From positions 41,692,696 through 41,752,695 of the forward strand of contig NC_087067.1 of assembly GCF_963678635.1 (NCBI RefSeq): DNA of 60,000 nt. The letters are read 5' to 3'. Positions 22,601 through 29,963 of this stretch are shown one piece after another. Origin of the DNA: Symsagittifera roscoffensis (Eukaryota; Xenacoelomorpha; Acoela; Convolutidae). Below the pieces are notes generated by a model. The model saw only the letters and a list, made by a program, of their open reading frames with translations. It was not told the origin of the DNA and searched no databases. Position 1 is the first letter of the stretch. Every line of letters starts with the position of its first letter. Position numbers and translations under genes: made by a program.

Positions 22601-25233
22601 AATTTAACTTTTTCTAATCAAGCTTTTTCTAATCAAGCTGAAATGAAATTTTGTACAAAATTAGGCAGGTACTGTCTAGCCTTGAAGTTAGATCGAGTTG
22701 ATCTCCTGCTGGTTGCTCTGAATGATTCTTAAACGTTACGCTTGATAGCCTTTTAAATATTGTCTCCTAAAATTTCTTAAACATTGCGTCCATTGCGCAT
22801 TCGGAGTTACATTTAATATATAAGACTTTATGAAAAATTTAGAGCATAACAAATAAACCAATATAAAATTACCTTTCAAAACCCACACCACATAGCTTGA
22901 AGATCTTTTCGATGCTATCGCTATCCAAAATGGACCTTAAATAACAAAAAAAAACACTGTCAACAGAACAATAGTAAGACTATTGCAAAAAAAATAATAA
23001 TCTCGAAAAATTAGCTCACGGGTCAAGGGAGCAAATTTTTGCGAGTAGTTCAAACACGCAGTAGGCGTCTCCCTGGGACCACACGTCTGTTCCCATGTGA
23101 GGGTCGATATTGGGACTCCTCAAGAGCTAAACCAATCAATCAGTAAGTCACGCTGATCACATTTTTGCCGTTTTCTAAGTTCACCGTCAATTTCATCTTA
23201 TGAAATTTCATTGCTCAGCTGCACTATTTTTATACACAAACAACACTGAATGCCATCAACATCATTAGAATTTTAGAGGAATTCAGATAACCACTTACAC
23301 TGATCAGCAAGTTTTTCCAAAAGGTTACGTCATTTTTGAACTGCTCAAACACATCTTTGTCTTTCTGCGTGTGGACTGGTTCTTCCAAATACGCCGAAAA
23401 GCGCCTTTCTTCTTCACTCTGTATTGAAGATCGAGCAGATGGCTTCTTCGGTTTGAGCGACGCAACTATGTGGTTGTATTTAAACGACTTGTACTTCAAA
23501 CTTCGTCCAAGGAGAACATTCATTATATGTACGAAACTGAGAAGAATTGAGCTATGTTTTCTAAAAAAAAAGAAACAACATTTTAAAGCATACATGATAG
23601 TGGGGCTGGGGTTGAGTAGCTTCGACTAATACTTACTTTCAAAGAAAAAATTAAGTTATTCGTCAAAAAATTGTGTTTTGGTAAATCAAAAACATGCAAG
23701 AGTTCCTACATTAAAACAATCGATCAATAACGTACTACAATATACAGTCCCTGTGTGACAAAAGCATTGAATTCGAAACATCAACGAAAAGATTTTCAAC
23801 ATGTGTTGTTTTCTTTTTGAAAACAGATAACGAACTGGCTTTCTTCGATGACTCGTATTCATAGATTTGTCGCGTCCCTTTTTAATAGGCTGCGTTCAGA
23901 ATTATGTCGCCTATTTTTACCATTAACGTGCATCTAAGATGTAACAGTTCATGCATTGAATCACGCGTAAGTTTTATTGGGAGTGAAAAAAGACAGATAT
24001 GCAATGTAACAAACACCATGCTGAATTATTCAACAACAAAAAACTCACCATCTTTTCTAATTCCTATGAAAAATATTCGCTTAAAACAATTTAATATCAA
24101 AATTAGCTTATTTATTTTGTCACATAAATGAGAAACTTACTCGAACATTTGCTGTTTTTCTAAGAGATGAAGAATCTGGTCATATAGATTTTCACTCAGG
24201 AATTCAGTGACGAAAAATTTGTTGATCAAATTAGAACGGATGGCAATAAGTGCTAATTCGGTTGTCTTTTTAAACTCATCTTCTGTCATACTGGTACTTT
24301 CGGCATCGAAAAATTTTTTCAAGCTTCCTATTAGCATCTCCTGAAACAAATATAGTGTTCAGCCATCGCAGCGCCAAGTTCAGCTGAATGTTGTAAAAAA
24401 CAAACGTTTACCTCTTTCAACATAACGTAAAACCATTGGCCCATCACCGTCTAAATTATAATAACTATCAACCGATTATCAGACAATTTGTTTCGTGGAG
24501 AAAAAATAAATTTCAGAACCTACTGGTATATCGAAGTTCGTTGATTTTTCATTGAAACGATAACTTGTATTCCCGTAAACTTCTTTCGTTCGCTTTTCTG
24601 ATTTTGAGTCTCCAGTTGGAAAGTAAGTCACAGTCTTTTTGACGAGTTGAAAGTTTACACCATTCAGATATATACTGAAAGGCGTGTTTGCTATGTTTTC
24701 CAAACGCTTTAGAGCTAATTGGTCCAGCTCTCTAAAAAAAATTGTTATAATCTGATGTTCTGACATCGATTTACAGAAGCAGCCAAATATTTAAATTTGC
24801 GAGATCTTTTGTTAGCGCATTTTTTTTAAATATTCGCTATTTGTATTGTTCTGAAAGCACTGGAAAGACAGAATAAAAGCTTACAAATCTGCGAAAGCTC
24901 GGCTAACTGTTGATTGGAGTGTTGCCTGAAACATTTAAGAGCCTGATTTAAGTTCTTACAGTTTATCTTGAAAGATCGTGAAAAAAGTAATACATTCGAG
25001 TCTTCGATCCTCATTTTGAAATCAGAATAGTCTGGCATCCGCTGCTCGTAGGCATTCGTTTCCAGATTGATCATTAAATCAGGTGGTTCATCAACAACCA
25101 ATTTGTAGCTGGTCCCCTGTAAGGAAGCAGAAAGAGTCCCACCAGATGTTATAGAGGGCCCAATCGATCCCCCACCTGTTGTACCTCCTGAGCTACTCCC
25201 AGTATTGGAGACCACGGATATTCTTCCGCTCAT
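3407..25233 (-). CDS. Gene 1: 17-exon gene for an unidentified ~923-residue protein
   Basis: Minus-strand exons, in transcript order: 24908-25233, 24524-24731, 24412-24450, 24141-24340, 23299-23560, 23020-23126, 22873-22935, 21893-21942, 21480-21706, 14941-15078, 14651-14752, 12827-12928, 12518-12595, 10178-10558, 9119-9262, 8938-9012, 3407-3676. The total is 2772 nt, an exact multiple of three, and phases agree at every junction; most boundaries are clear GT-AG. I do not recognise the family. The product begins with a Ser/Gly/Thr-rich tail (residues 1-40), then is mainly hydrophilic and probably helical with many Leu/Phe-rich segments, and has a Cys-rich end. I see no convincing signal peptide or membrane span, so a cytoplasmic or nuclear scaffold is my inference. 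Weak points are the 1/2 junction, the start of exon 11, the donors GTTAGC, GTTAGT and GTTGGC, and whether exon 17 is terminal. Confidence 0.72.
4707..4765. repeat. 22-bp perfect hairpin
   Basis: TTAAGTATCTTGCTAATTAG(GT) at 4707-4728 and its reverse complement at 4744-4765 enclose a 15-nt loop. Surroundings (3677-5180, intron 16 of gene 1) contain no exon I can see. Confidence 0.85.
5184..5562. mobile_element. MITE-like element with GGACCGAATGCTT ends
   Basis: The left end GAAGGACCGAATGCTT and right end CAAGCATTCGGTCCCTC are inverted, as are the CCAATCAGAATTG / CAATTTTGATTGG blocks inside. Length is about 380 bp with no coding capacity. A related element is at 11566-11890. Confidence 0.65.
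5732..6960 (-). mobile_element. Non-LTR retrotransposon 3' part (reverse transcriptase) with (AAT)n tail
   Basis: On the minus strand from 6945, RT motifs appear in order: LDLSKAFDKINHQLL, RVPQGSILGPLLFL, FADGTKLL (catalytic FADD changed to FADG), SIRYLGVFVSDSLSW; then, after a frame change, RRCTKWILGYQDL and a terminal basic region (PPWAKATTARN). The last bases are an AAT-repeat (TTATTATTA on plus, 5732-5752), a typical LINE 3' tail. Frame breaks and the changed catalytic Asp show it is dead. It lies in intron 16 of gene 1. Confidence 0.88.
6961..8930. other. Intron 16 remainder, nothing recognised
   Basis: AT-rich non-coding DNA with only short chance open frames. No repeats were matched within the window. 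Confidence 0.5.
8938..9262 (-). CDS. Gene 1 exons 15 and 16
   Basis: Exon 15 (9119-9262; acceptor TGTACAG, donor CGG|GTAAAC) encodes VITFERSAIEHVRDLNYLKW and ends YEKNIELPR. Exon 16 (8938-9012; acceptor TATCAG, donor TCT|GTAAAA) encodes IRKKLSPVVTEEEGSASKKA and ends NSISS, probably a flexible linker. Both are phase 0-0 and joined by a 106-nt intron. Confidence 0.78.
9690..10120 (+). repeat. Dispersed repeat R1
   Basis: Carries AGAAGTCGATCACGTTTTTT, GTTCGATCGTGGAGTTTGCC and the terminal TATATCAGAGTCTTCACTACG, in the same order as the other copies. Confidence 0.75.
10178..10558 (-). CDS. Gene 1 exon 14
   Basis: This is 381 nt, 127 codons, phase 0-0. The acceptor GTCGCTTCAG at 10559 keeps the frame from exon 13, although the open frame runs further upstream. 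It encodes IIGKLCGQHFIPVPIVKAVF, then a Lys/Glu-rich hinge (KKPIEETESEDYS) and a hydrophobic helix-like stretch (LLDFITKLLENFINTFLLG). The donor AAG|GTTGGC is weak but is the only in-frame choice I see. Confidence 0.7.
10690..10950 (+). repeat. Dispersed repeat R1, diverged copy
   Basis: The same block order is recognisable but degraded (GAGAGTTTTATTTTCCTTCA, then TTGTCTTCACCTCGTTCAGT). With the previous copy it brackets exon 14. Confidence 0.5.
11080..11510 (+). repeat. Dispersed repeat R1
   Basis: Contains GATCACGTTTTTTGTGACCT, GTTCGATAGTGGAGTTTGCC and the terminal TATAAGAGTAGTCACTATG. Confidence 0.75.
11566..11890. mobile_element. Second GGACCGAATG-ended element
   Basis: GAGGGACCGAATG (11566-11578) and CATTCGGTCCTTC (from 11877) form inverted ends like those at 5184-5562. 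The body differs, so the two share ends more than content. No coding capacity. Confidence 0.55.
11943..12476 (+). repeat. Long inverted repeat R2, left arm
   Basis: About 534 bp matching the reverse complement of 13868-14408, including the AAGACTGCT...CCTGAATGTTC end, the CGCGAAATATATCGCGCGTT core and the CACAAATATTCCGT...CGGAAC end. Several mismatches indicate an old duplication. Gene 1 exons 12-13 lie between the arms. Confidence 0.88.
12518..12595 (-). CDS. Gene 1 exon 13
   Basis: This is 78 nt, phase 0-0, with acceptor TTTTCAG and donor AAT|GTAAGT. It encodes SLQEENYVREFHLDVIDHFV plus six residues. It is separated from exon 12 by a 231-nt intron. Confidence 0.8.
12827..12928 (-). CDS. 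Gene 1 exon 12
   Basis: This is 102 nt, phase 0-0, with acceptor GGTTTTAG and donor GAA|GTAAGT. The product is highly charged (EFDRRKGAIDQKFQNRG, then LTPERRKMVLDFE). With exon 13 it sits between two arms of a long inverted repeat. Confidence 0.8.
12929..13867. other. Intron 11 spacer
   Basis: AT-rich DNA between exon 12 and the right R2 arm. It includes a short direct repeat around 13235-13285 (CCACTAACACGAGCGT and CCACTAACATGAGCGT). No exon recognised. Confidence 0.5.
13868..14408 (-). repeat. Long inverted repeat R2, right arm
   Basis: About 541 bp, inverted relative to 11943-12476 with the same block order (GTTCCGACTTTCGATACGAA to TACTAGCAGTCTTGTTTAG). It lies in the intron between exons 11 and 12. 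Confidence 0.88.
14651..14752 (-). CDS. Gene 1 exon 11
   Basis: It encodes a segment including MLSLLDENALFVMKGYMQFY. The donor GTTAGT at 14650 keeps phase 0 into exon 12, whereas the overlapping GTAAGA would create a stop. The 5' boundary is uncertain: GAG|CCA keeps phase 0 but lacks a pyrimidine tract, and the better-looking TTTAG at about 14772 would break the frame. Confidence 0.6.
14941..15078 (-). CDS. Gene 1 exon 10
   Basis: This is 138 nt, phase 0 at both ends, with acceptor CTACTTAG and donor CAG|GTAAGA. It encodes 46 residues including MTKIYYYCFVHFYNRKILHL, rich in aromatic residues. The intron before it (15079-21479, 6.4 kb) is almost wholly repeats and retroelement debris. Confidence 0.75.
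15470..15990 (-). repeat. Composite tRNA-derived element, copy 1
   Basis: Two tRNA-like heads on the minus strand: one at 15545-15617 (A-box TTAGCCTGGAGATAACG, B-box GGGCTCGAATCTG) and a Lys-like one at 15725-15790 (GTGGCTGAGTGGTCGG, GCAGCTTCGAATCG). Between them is a GAAGCGAAGCTTCACTTCGC palindromic piece. The whole order is repeated at 20605-21110. Confidence 0.7.
16201..16550 (-). pseudogene. Retrotransposon gag fragment with in-frame 156-bp duplication
   Basis: The minus strand reads a gag-like segment (TDPEYSVEDYLNAVTANLIL, then RTALIQTTLDGAAQKWFSV). The units 16201-16356 and 16357-16512 are near-identical 156-bp copies (52 codons), so the frame is kept through both. Only this capsid-region piece remains. 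Confidence 0.8.
16600..16693. repeat. TA-centred palindrome
   Basis: GCCCGAAAATTTCAGGCAGT and its exact reverse complement flank about 50 bp of alternating TA. It can extrude as a cruciform. It resembles short palindromic foldback elements. Confidence 0.92.
16740..17590 (+). other. Possible 5' region of the gag-protease element
   Basis: Non-coding DNA upstream of the gag remains. It has a CCTGGCGGCTATAATTGTGG-like segment (17246-17265) that might include a leader or LTR edge, but no second LTR copy was found, so this is only a suggestion. Confidence 0.25.
17600..19576 (+). pseudogene. Broken LTR-type retrotransposon: gag and aspartic protease
   Basis: Gag remnants in shifting frames: 17715-18068 (capsid-like, e.g. 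LRNHFCNPQLQEVHVQKLEQ), 18274-18606 (coiled then Gln/Asn-rich, with QGNAMQN repeats), 18812-19072 (degenerate zinc-knuckle-like FCDVREFRSYAIQFW). From about 19196 a retropepsin domain follows: RALVDTGACANVIPK with the catalytic DTG, then SSIILGNPFF. The protease region is open but the chain ends abruptly at an R1 repeat; no reverse transcriptase follows. The gag type suggests a Ty3/Gypsy-like element. Confidence 0.8.
19577..19790 (+). repeat. Dispersed repeat R1, 3' half
   Basis: GAAGTCGATCACGTTTTCAT to TCACTACATTCATTACTCTT, closely matching the other copies. Its left end abuts the protease remnant. Confidence 0.8.
20260..20470. other. Low-complexity tract in intron 9
   Basis: An A-rich, repeat-derived stretch inside the long intron of gene 1. 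It includes a segment near 20391-20425 (GGAGCTTCAAATCACTTGCG) resembling 2570-2595 and 1250-1270, so it belongs to the dispersed family that also carries the tRNA-like heads. A 62-codon open frame here has poly-Lys composition and is not a gene. Confidence 0.4.
20605..21110 (-). repeat. Composite tRNA-derived element, copy 2
   Basis: Repeats the order of 15470-15990: a GAGGACATTTATTAAGCCGA start, a TAGCCTGGAG...GGGCTCGAATC tRNA-like head (20650-20732), the palindromic GAAGCTTCGC piece, and a Lys-like head at 20843-20915 whose minus strand has GTGGCTGAGAGGTTAGTG, GAGACTCTTAATCTATAG and GGTTCGAATC. The anticodon-arm sequence GAGACTCTTAATCT is that of tRNA-Lys(CUU). Confidence 0.75.
21480..24731 (-). 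CDS. Gene 1 exons 2-9 (clustered middle exons)
   Basis: Exons 24524-24731, 24412-24450, 24141-24340, 23299-23560, 23020-23126, 22873-22935, 21893-21942 and 21480-21706. All donors except that of exon 9 (AAG|GTAGTG) are GTAAG-, GTAAA-, GTAAT-, GTAGG- or GTGAG-like, and acceptors are TTTAG, TTTCAG or TTTAAG. Joined, they read for example TVMGQWFYVMLKE into EMLIGSLKKFFDAES, then KHSSILLSFVHIMNVLLGRS, WSQGDAYCVFELLAKICSLD, LGAGCGKLPVALNRDP and KLTMYLRSVKLMLKICSMRT. Regular spacing of hydrophobic residues suggests alpha-solenoid-like helices (inference). The 50-nt and 39-nt exons are supported because both keep phase. Confidence 0.78.
22060..22650 (+). repeat. Diverged ~90-bp tandem repeat in intron 7
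   Basis: About six degenerate units, each carrying a TTTCATAGA(G/C)(C/T)GAAT-like block and a CAAGCTAT-like block preceded by AAATTAAGTTTTTCTT. No coding content. Confidence 0.6.
24908..25233 (-). CDS. Gene 1 exon 1 (initiator exon)
   Basis: It starts at the ATG at 25231-25233, begins MSGRISVVSN, and continues with a Gly/Ser/Thr-rich stretch of about 30 residues before an acidic segment (VVDEPPDLM). Four bases upstream is an acceptor-like TTTTCCAG, so an upstream 5'UTR exon or spliced leader is possible. The donor is ambiguous: GTAAGC at 24884 is the better match but gives a stop with exon 2, whereas GTTAGC at 24907 keeps the frame and gives Q-Q-E-L-D-Q. I chose the second. Confidence 0.65.
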
Positions 25234-25237
25234 TGAC

Positions 25238-25245
25238 CTGGAAAA
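25238..25245 (-). promoter_or_regulatory. Acceptor-like site just upstream of gene 1 start codon
   Basis: The minus strand reads TTTTCCAG then GTCAATG. This could end an intron in the 5'UTR or be a spliced-leader acceptor. The sequence alone cannot decide. Confidence 0.4.
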
Positions 25246-25330
25246 CGCTCTTACGTAATTCCAAAAACAAATGCAATCAGAAGGTCAAAAGTAGCATAGT
25301 AACCGAGGTTAGAGTCAGGGGTCCTTTCAT

Positions 25331-25472
25331 CGCATATTTTAGTCAAAATCCTAAAAATTCTCCAGATATGGAAGAGTACAGGACCCCTTGAGCACGTGTA
25401 CCGCATATTTTAGTCAAAATCCTAAAAATTCTCCAGATATGGAAGAGTACAGGACCCCTTGAGCACGTGTAC
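25331..25472 (+). repeat. 71-bp perfect tandem duplication
   Basis: 25331-25401 and 25402-25472 are identical and each ends GAGCACGTGTAC. It begins about 100 bp upstream of the gene 1 ATG. Each unit carries a CACGTG E-box-like hexamer, which may be coincidental because it is part of the adjacent element's terminal repeat. Confidence 0.92.
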
Positions 25473-25795
25473 TTATATCCAGTATAGCCTGGATATAAGT
25501 AAATAGAAACAGATGGTTGGGAATCAAGCCAACCAGATTGAGAAAACTAGCATCTGCACAGAATAAGCCGGACTTAAGACAAACTCAAAAAGGTTGACCA
25601 AACATGAGGCTACGGGTCTATCAGATACTTATATTAGGCTAAGCTTTAGTTCCCTTGGCTCTACAAATAAAAAAATTCTTCGCGAGTAGTTTTACCACTA
25701 ATAGTACACAGACAGCGTTGGCAACTTGTATTGCTAGGGAGATTCTCTGATTAAGAAAACTACCAGCCCTGAATTCCTCGGTACACGTGCTCAAG
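25458..25795. mobile_element. 338-bp element with 15-bp perfect terminal inverted repeats
   Basis: Starts CTTGAGCACGTGTAC and ends GTACACGTGCTCAAG. Just inside the left end is a hairpin (TTATATCCAG / CTGGATATAA). No coding capacity. The left end is also present at 25387-25401 through the tandem duplication. Confidence 0.75.
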
Positions 25796-25929
25796 TTCTT
25801 ACAGAGCGTATTCAGGAAAATCTATGCTAATGCCGGCGGCTATGTTGTCAAAAGCTATTAGTTGACAAATGTATCCATAATTGCATTGAATTGAATTAAC
25901 GTATCAAAAGAGATACAGCAGCAAAATAA

Positions 25930-26165
25930 ATATCAAGGAGTCAGATGAAAGATCTCTGTCAGTCGATTTTTGACAGTCCTTCGGTCGACTACGCAGTTTC
26001 TCAGTATGTGATCGAATGTGTCAGCTTTTTTGTCGCAGATTCTGCATTCACATATCGATTCTGGCCTGTAGCAGTTAATGGATGTGCATATTTTATGATG
26101 GAGTCCGTTTGAGTAGTACCATGCAATAGCTCTTCTTGCTTCATAGCCTAATTGTTGTGATAAAC
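25930..26165 (-). mobile_element. LINE C-terminal fragment
   Basis: The minus strand encodes RRAIAWYYSNGLHHKICTSI followed by CRICDKKADTFDHILRNC, the Cys-Cys-His-Cys motif found at the end of many LINE polyproteins. Only this tail remains. Confidence 0.75.
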
Positions 26166-26206
26166 TTATTAAATAGTTTCATATTAAACGTCTGGAAAAT
26201 GATATT

Positions 26207-27390
26207 TTGGGAATGGGACCAAAACTGAACATGGGACCAAAACGGAGAGAAACCGCTAAATGCGAAAATCAGAGCGAGACAGAAGGAAGTGAACACCACG
26301 TTGAATGCACCGGACCCAACTGTGTTACTTGGGTAGAAGTTTGGTTACCTAAGAGAATATCGAAAAATTTCCTAAACCGAGAGTTTCTCTGCGGTTTCTG
26401 CGCGTCTGCGTAAGTTACAGCTCTAGAAACAAAGATTGCGACTCGATCAATCAATGAAAATGAAGAAGAAAAAACGAGCGACTCGCAAAAGCCAACTTTC
26501 GCTGCAATACTGAAAAGTATCAGATCTGAAGAAGACGCGCAGAGAAAAGAAAGCAATGAACCTTATCATCAGCGGAACAAAGCCAACAGACGATGACAAA
26601 GACCTAGTTTCCAAGTTATGCACAGAACTGAGTGCAAATTGCAGGTGAAATTGGTCAAAAAGCTGGTGAAAATTGGTGTATCTACTGGTTTCGTGACTAT
26701 TTTGTACGATATTCTGAAATATAACGTTTTGAGAGCTGCAGCAGAAGGGTACCTGTCCGAGCCAATAACCCAACGCATTGGTCATTCTCAAGGAGACAAA
26801 CTATCACCTTTGCTCTTCACTATTTTTATCGCAGACCTACCTGATATTCTCAAAAGATGTTGATGTACCTGTATTTTCTATGCAGACGACCTAGTGATTA
26901 CGTCTGGTGAGTTATACAAGGTGAAAATTGCTTTACACAAAGTTGGGTTGTACTGCCAGAAGAATAGTTTACAAGTTGATGTCCGAAAAACAAAGGCTAT
27001 GAAATTCAGGAATGGTGGCAGGTTCAGAAATTTTGACAGACTTTATCTTGGAGAAAAAATTGAGTTCGTCAATGCATTTTGCTACCTAGGTGTCACTCTC
27101 AGCACACAGAATGTTGCAACAGCTCATCATAAAGTCCGGAAAGAATAAGAAATCCAACAAGTAAATCATCTAGCCGCCAAAGTCGATTTACAAATTATCA
27201 ATTTTGCGACTGCTGAGACGCTGTTGCACAGTATTATCTTACCATCTGCTACAAATGTCTTATCAGTTCTCATAAAAGAACCCGATTTCTCAAAATTGGT
27301 CATTGGTTACTTTCGGAAAAAGTGGGCCAGAATCTCAAAATATACGTCAACAACACGACTGCTGGAACATCTGTTCAACCAAGACTAAAT
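26207..27390 (+). mobile_element. LINE relic with a Cys-rich leader and reverse transcriptase
   Basis: 26207-26413 reads a Cys pattern (HVECTGPNCVTWVEV, then FLCGFCAS). From 26618 an RT follows: GVSTGFVTILYDIL, GHSQGDKLSPLLFTIFIADL, a stop at 26861, FYADDLVITSGE with the catalytic ADD intact, and FCYLGVTLS; a C-terminal stretch runs to about 27390. The endonuclease and the RT start are missing, so the copy is internally deleted. Confidence 0.82.
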
Positions 27391-27399
27391 GTATCCATA

Positions 27400-28070
27400 A
27401 TTAAATCGTTATCTTTGTCAGATTTACGATCTTCCGCCGCCGCACTTCTGGAATTACAAACCTAGCGGCGCTATTCTACCAGGGACTAGGAAGTCAACTA
27501 CGAATACATCCCATACACAGGATCTCCCGTCCAACAGCCCATGGGACGAGCGTCAAACCGTCTGGTCGTTTCTGATTTGTCCTGTGGAGGCGTCAAGGGA
27601 TGTGAGTGGAGGTGAAACTTTGCATTACATGTGCATTAAAACTTGAAAATTTTGTTAAGCTCCCTGCATTTTTTTTTAGACAAGATAGACCAATCCATTC
27701 ATCTTCGGTTACATTTATTCCACAAAGGTTTTTTTTATGTATTTGAAACTAGGCGGAATCAAATTGCAGTTCTAAGCTACTGATTCGACAATTTTAGTGT
27801 GAGATTTTGCCACGGTTTGAGATTCGAACATTGCGATCCGAAGGTATCCTGTAAAAACCATTCTAAATCAGTAGGTTATATTTACAAAATTAATGAAAGT
27901 TTTGTTAACAAAAGGGCTCCTTCCTTTTTTTCTGGATTCACTTTTCCGGAGCTACTGCACAATTTGCTGCAGCAAACAACAGTTTGAATGGATTTTATAT
28001 GCTCTAACCTTGTGCTTCAAACCAAAATTTGCACTAAGGTAACATTAGCTTCTACTGCTGATTCTAAAAA
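27400..28070. other. Intergenic DNA, nothing recognised
   Basis: Mixed-composition non-coding DNA between the LINE relic and the foldback element. A 62-codon open frame at 27799-27987 has no recognisable feature. Confidence 0.45.
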
Positions 28071-28075
28071 AGCGG

Positions 28076-29963
28076 GTGAATTGTAACATTCGCCCGGAAG
28101 ATACATATCGACGGAAAATAAAACTAAGTCCTAAGACGACTGGCTAACGTCTAAACAGAGCTTTACATGCTTTTCACCGTCTCTACCAAGCCAGTACTTT
28201 TCGGTGGTCTTTTCTAACATCGGGTCGACAAAAAAAGTTACTGCTTTCGGCTTCGGTCAAAACACTCAAATTAACTAGATTACATGCAGAAATAGTGAGC
28301 TCATGGCTGGGTCTCAGTATCCCCAGACCACGAGGTCACTCCTAAAAACAGGGCTACTACTATTTATTGAATTATTATTGTTTTTGTTCAGTAGATAAAA
28401 ATCATCATCTCCATCGAAGATGGATCAACCCTTTCCCCCAACTCCTAGCTTCTCATCCTTATCAAAATGAATCCAGTTGTTAATTAAATTCAATTCAGGA
28501 CATGACAGGAAGCTAAAAATTTATGTAAAAAGATTAAAGTTTCAGTCCCGAAACCCTTCCGGATTCTTGAATCCACTGAATCAAGCACGTTAAACTTGAC
28601 TTCTCCGTAGCCCGGAAGGCTGTCTTCCACCCTTCACCGTTGTTCGCAACGGCCTTGCAACTATTGTAGCGACACAATAGTTGCAACTCGGAACGTTCTC
28701 TGTTAACTCCGTGATTCGTTGTCGTTTCTTGATCACTATTTCCGTTCTTCTCGCAATCGCAACTAATGTTGTTCTGTTGCTTTCTAGCTCTTCTGCCAAA
28801 ATGGCCGTTTCTGACGTTTCTCAGAAATGTTACGTCATCACTTCGAAAATTTAAAACTTCAAAATACTAGAATATCTTCACCTTCACCGTTCTACTAATC
28901 ATTCGAATAACGTCGTTAATCCTTCAAAATCACTAACTATGAAGGTCCGCTGCTAAAATTTCTTAAACTGCAGAGATTGCATTTTGTCCATTCCGGTCGA
29001 ATGTCACAAATCTGGTAGGGTAGCTAAATAGACACCCAAGCCATGTGATATTCGACCAGATTGACCTGAGATGCATGTCATCAACGAATTGTTTTTGGAG
29101 CAGTCCAGTTGGAAGTTTGACTGTTTCACACGGTTTGTAGTGTTAATCATTCAACTAAACGTATTCAGAGGTGTTAAATTGGAGTGATGAAAAGATATTT
29201 AGGTTTCCGATTTAGGCTAGCATGACCAGTAACAACTTTATGTTTCGAGAACACTAAAACCGCAAACATCAAAACAACAATTTTCGCTAACAAAAGCAAG
29301 ACCTGGAAGAGATATAGCGAACTCCAGAATTGTGTTCAACAATATTAGAAGAAGAGCGCTCCAAGTTATATCAATTGTACAGCTACAATCGTTGATGAGC
29401 AATTCCCGAGAATCAGGAGGGCTGTTGGGAAGTTTTTGTACCCTTCTTGGTCATCAAGAAGACAGCTCTTCGACCGGATTCAAGAATCCCGAAGGGTCTC
29501 GGGAAAAGTCTGTGAAATGATTTTTAACAATTTTTAGCTTCCTGAAATGTCCTGACTGATTTAAATAACGTCAAGTTTGTTTTCAAAAAAATGAGAATAA
29601 GAGTTGAGGGAAAGGTTTGATCCATCTCTGATGGATATGAAGATTTTTTTCTACCGAATAAAAACGATGGATATATAATAGTTAAGTAGTAGCCCTGTTT
29701 TTAGGAGTGACCTCGTGGCCTGGCGATACTAAAACCCAGCCATGGGCATACTGTTTTTGCATGTACCCATGTTTTGAAAGCTGTTTGGCCGATAGTCTTT
29801 AAATTGTAACGACTTTGTCGATCCGATGTTCACGGACCACACAATGAACTGGTTTTGGTAAAGACAGTTAAAATCAAGCGAAGCTGTGTTTAGACGCTAG
29901 CCAGTCGTTTTCATAACGTAGCTTTATTTTCCGTCGGTATGGTCTTCTGGGCGAATGCTACAC
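28076..29963. mobile_element. 1.9-kb foldback element with ~500-bp terminal inverted arms
   Basis: The left arm 28076-28573 and right arm 29477-29963 are diverged inverted copies (for example ACGACTGGCTAACGTCTAAA against TTTAGACGCTAGCCAGTCGT, and AGTGACCTCGTGG against CCACGAGGTCACT). The ~900-bp centre contains a perfect 13-bp hairpin at 28655-28686 (TTGCAACTATTGT). No transposase is recognisable, so it is non-autonomous or decayed. Confidence 0.8.
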
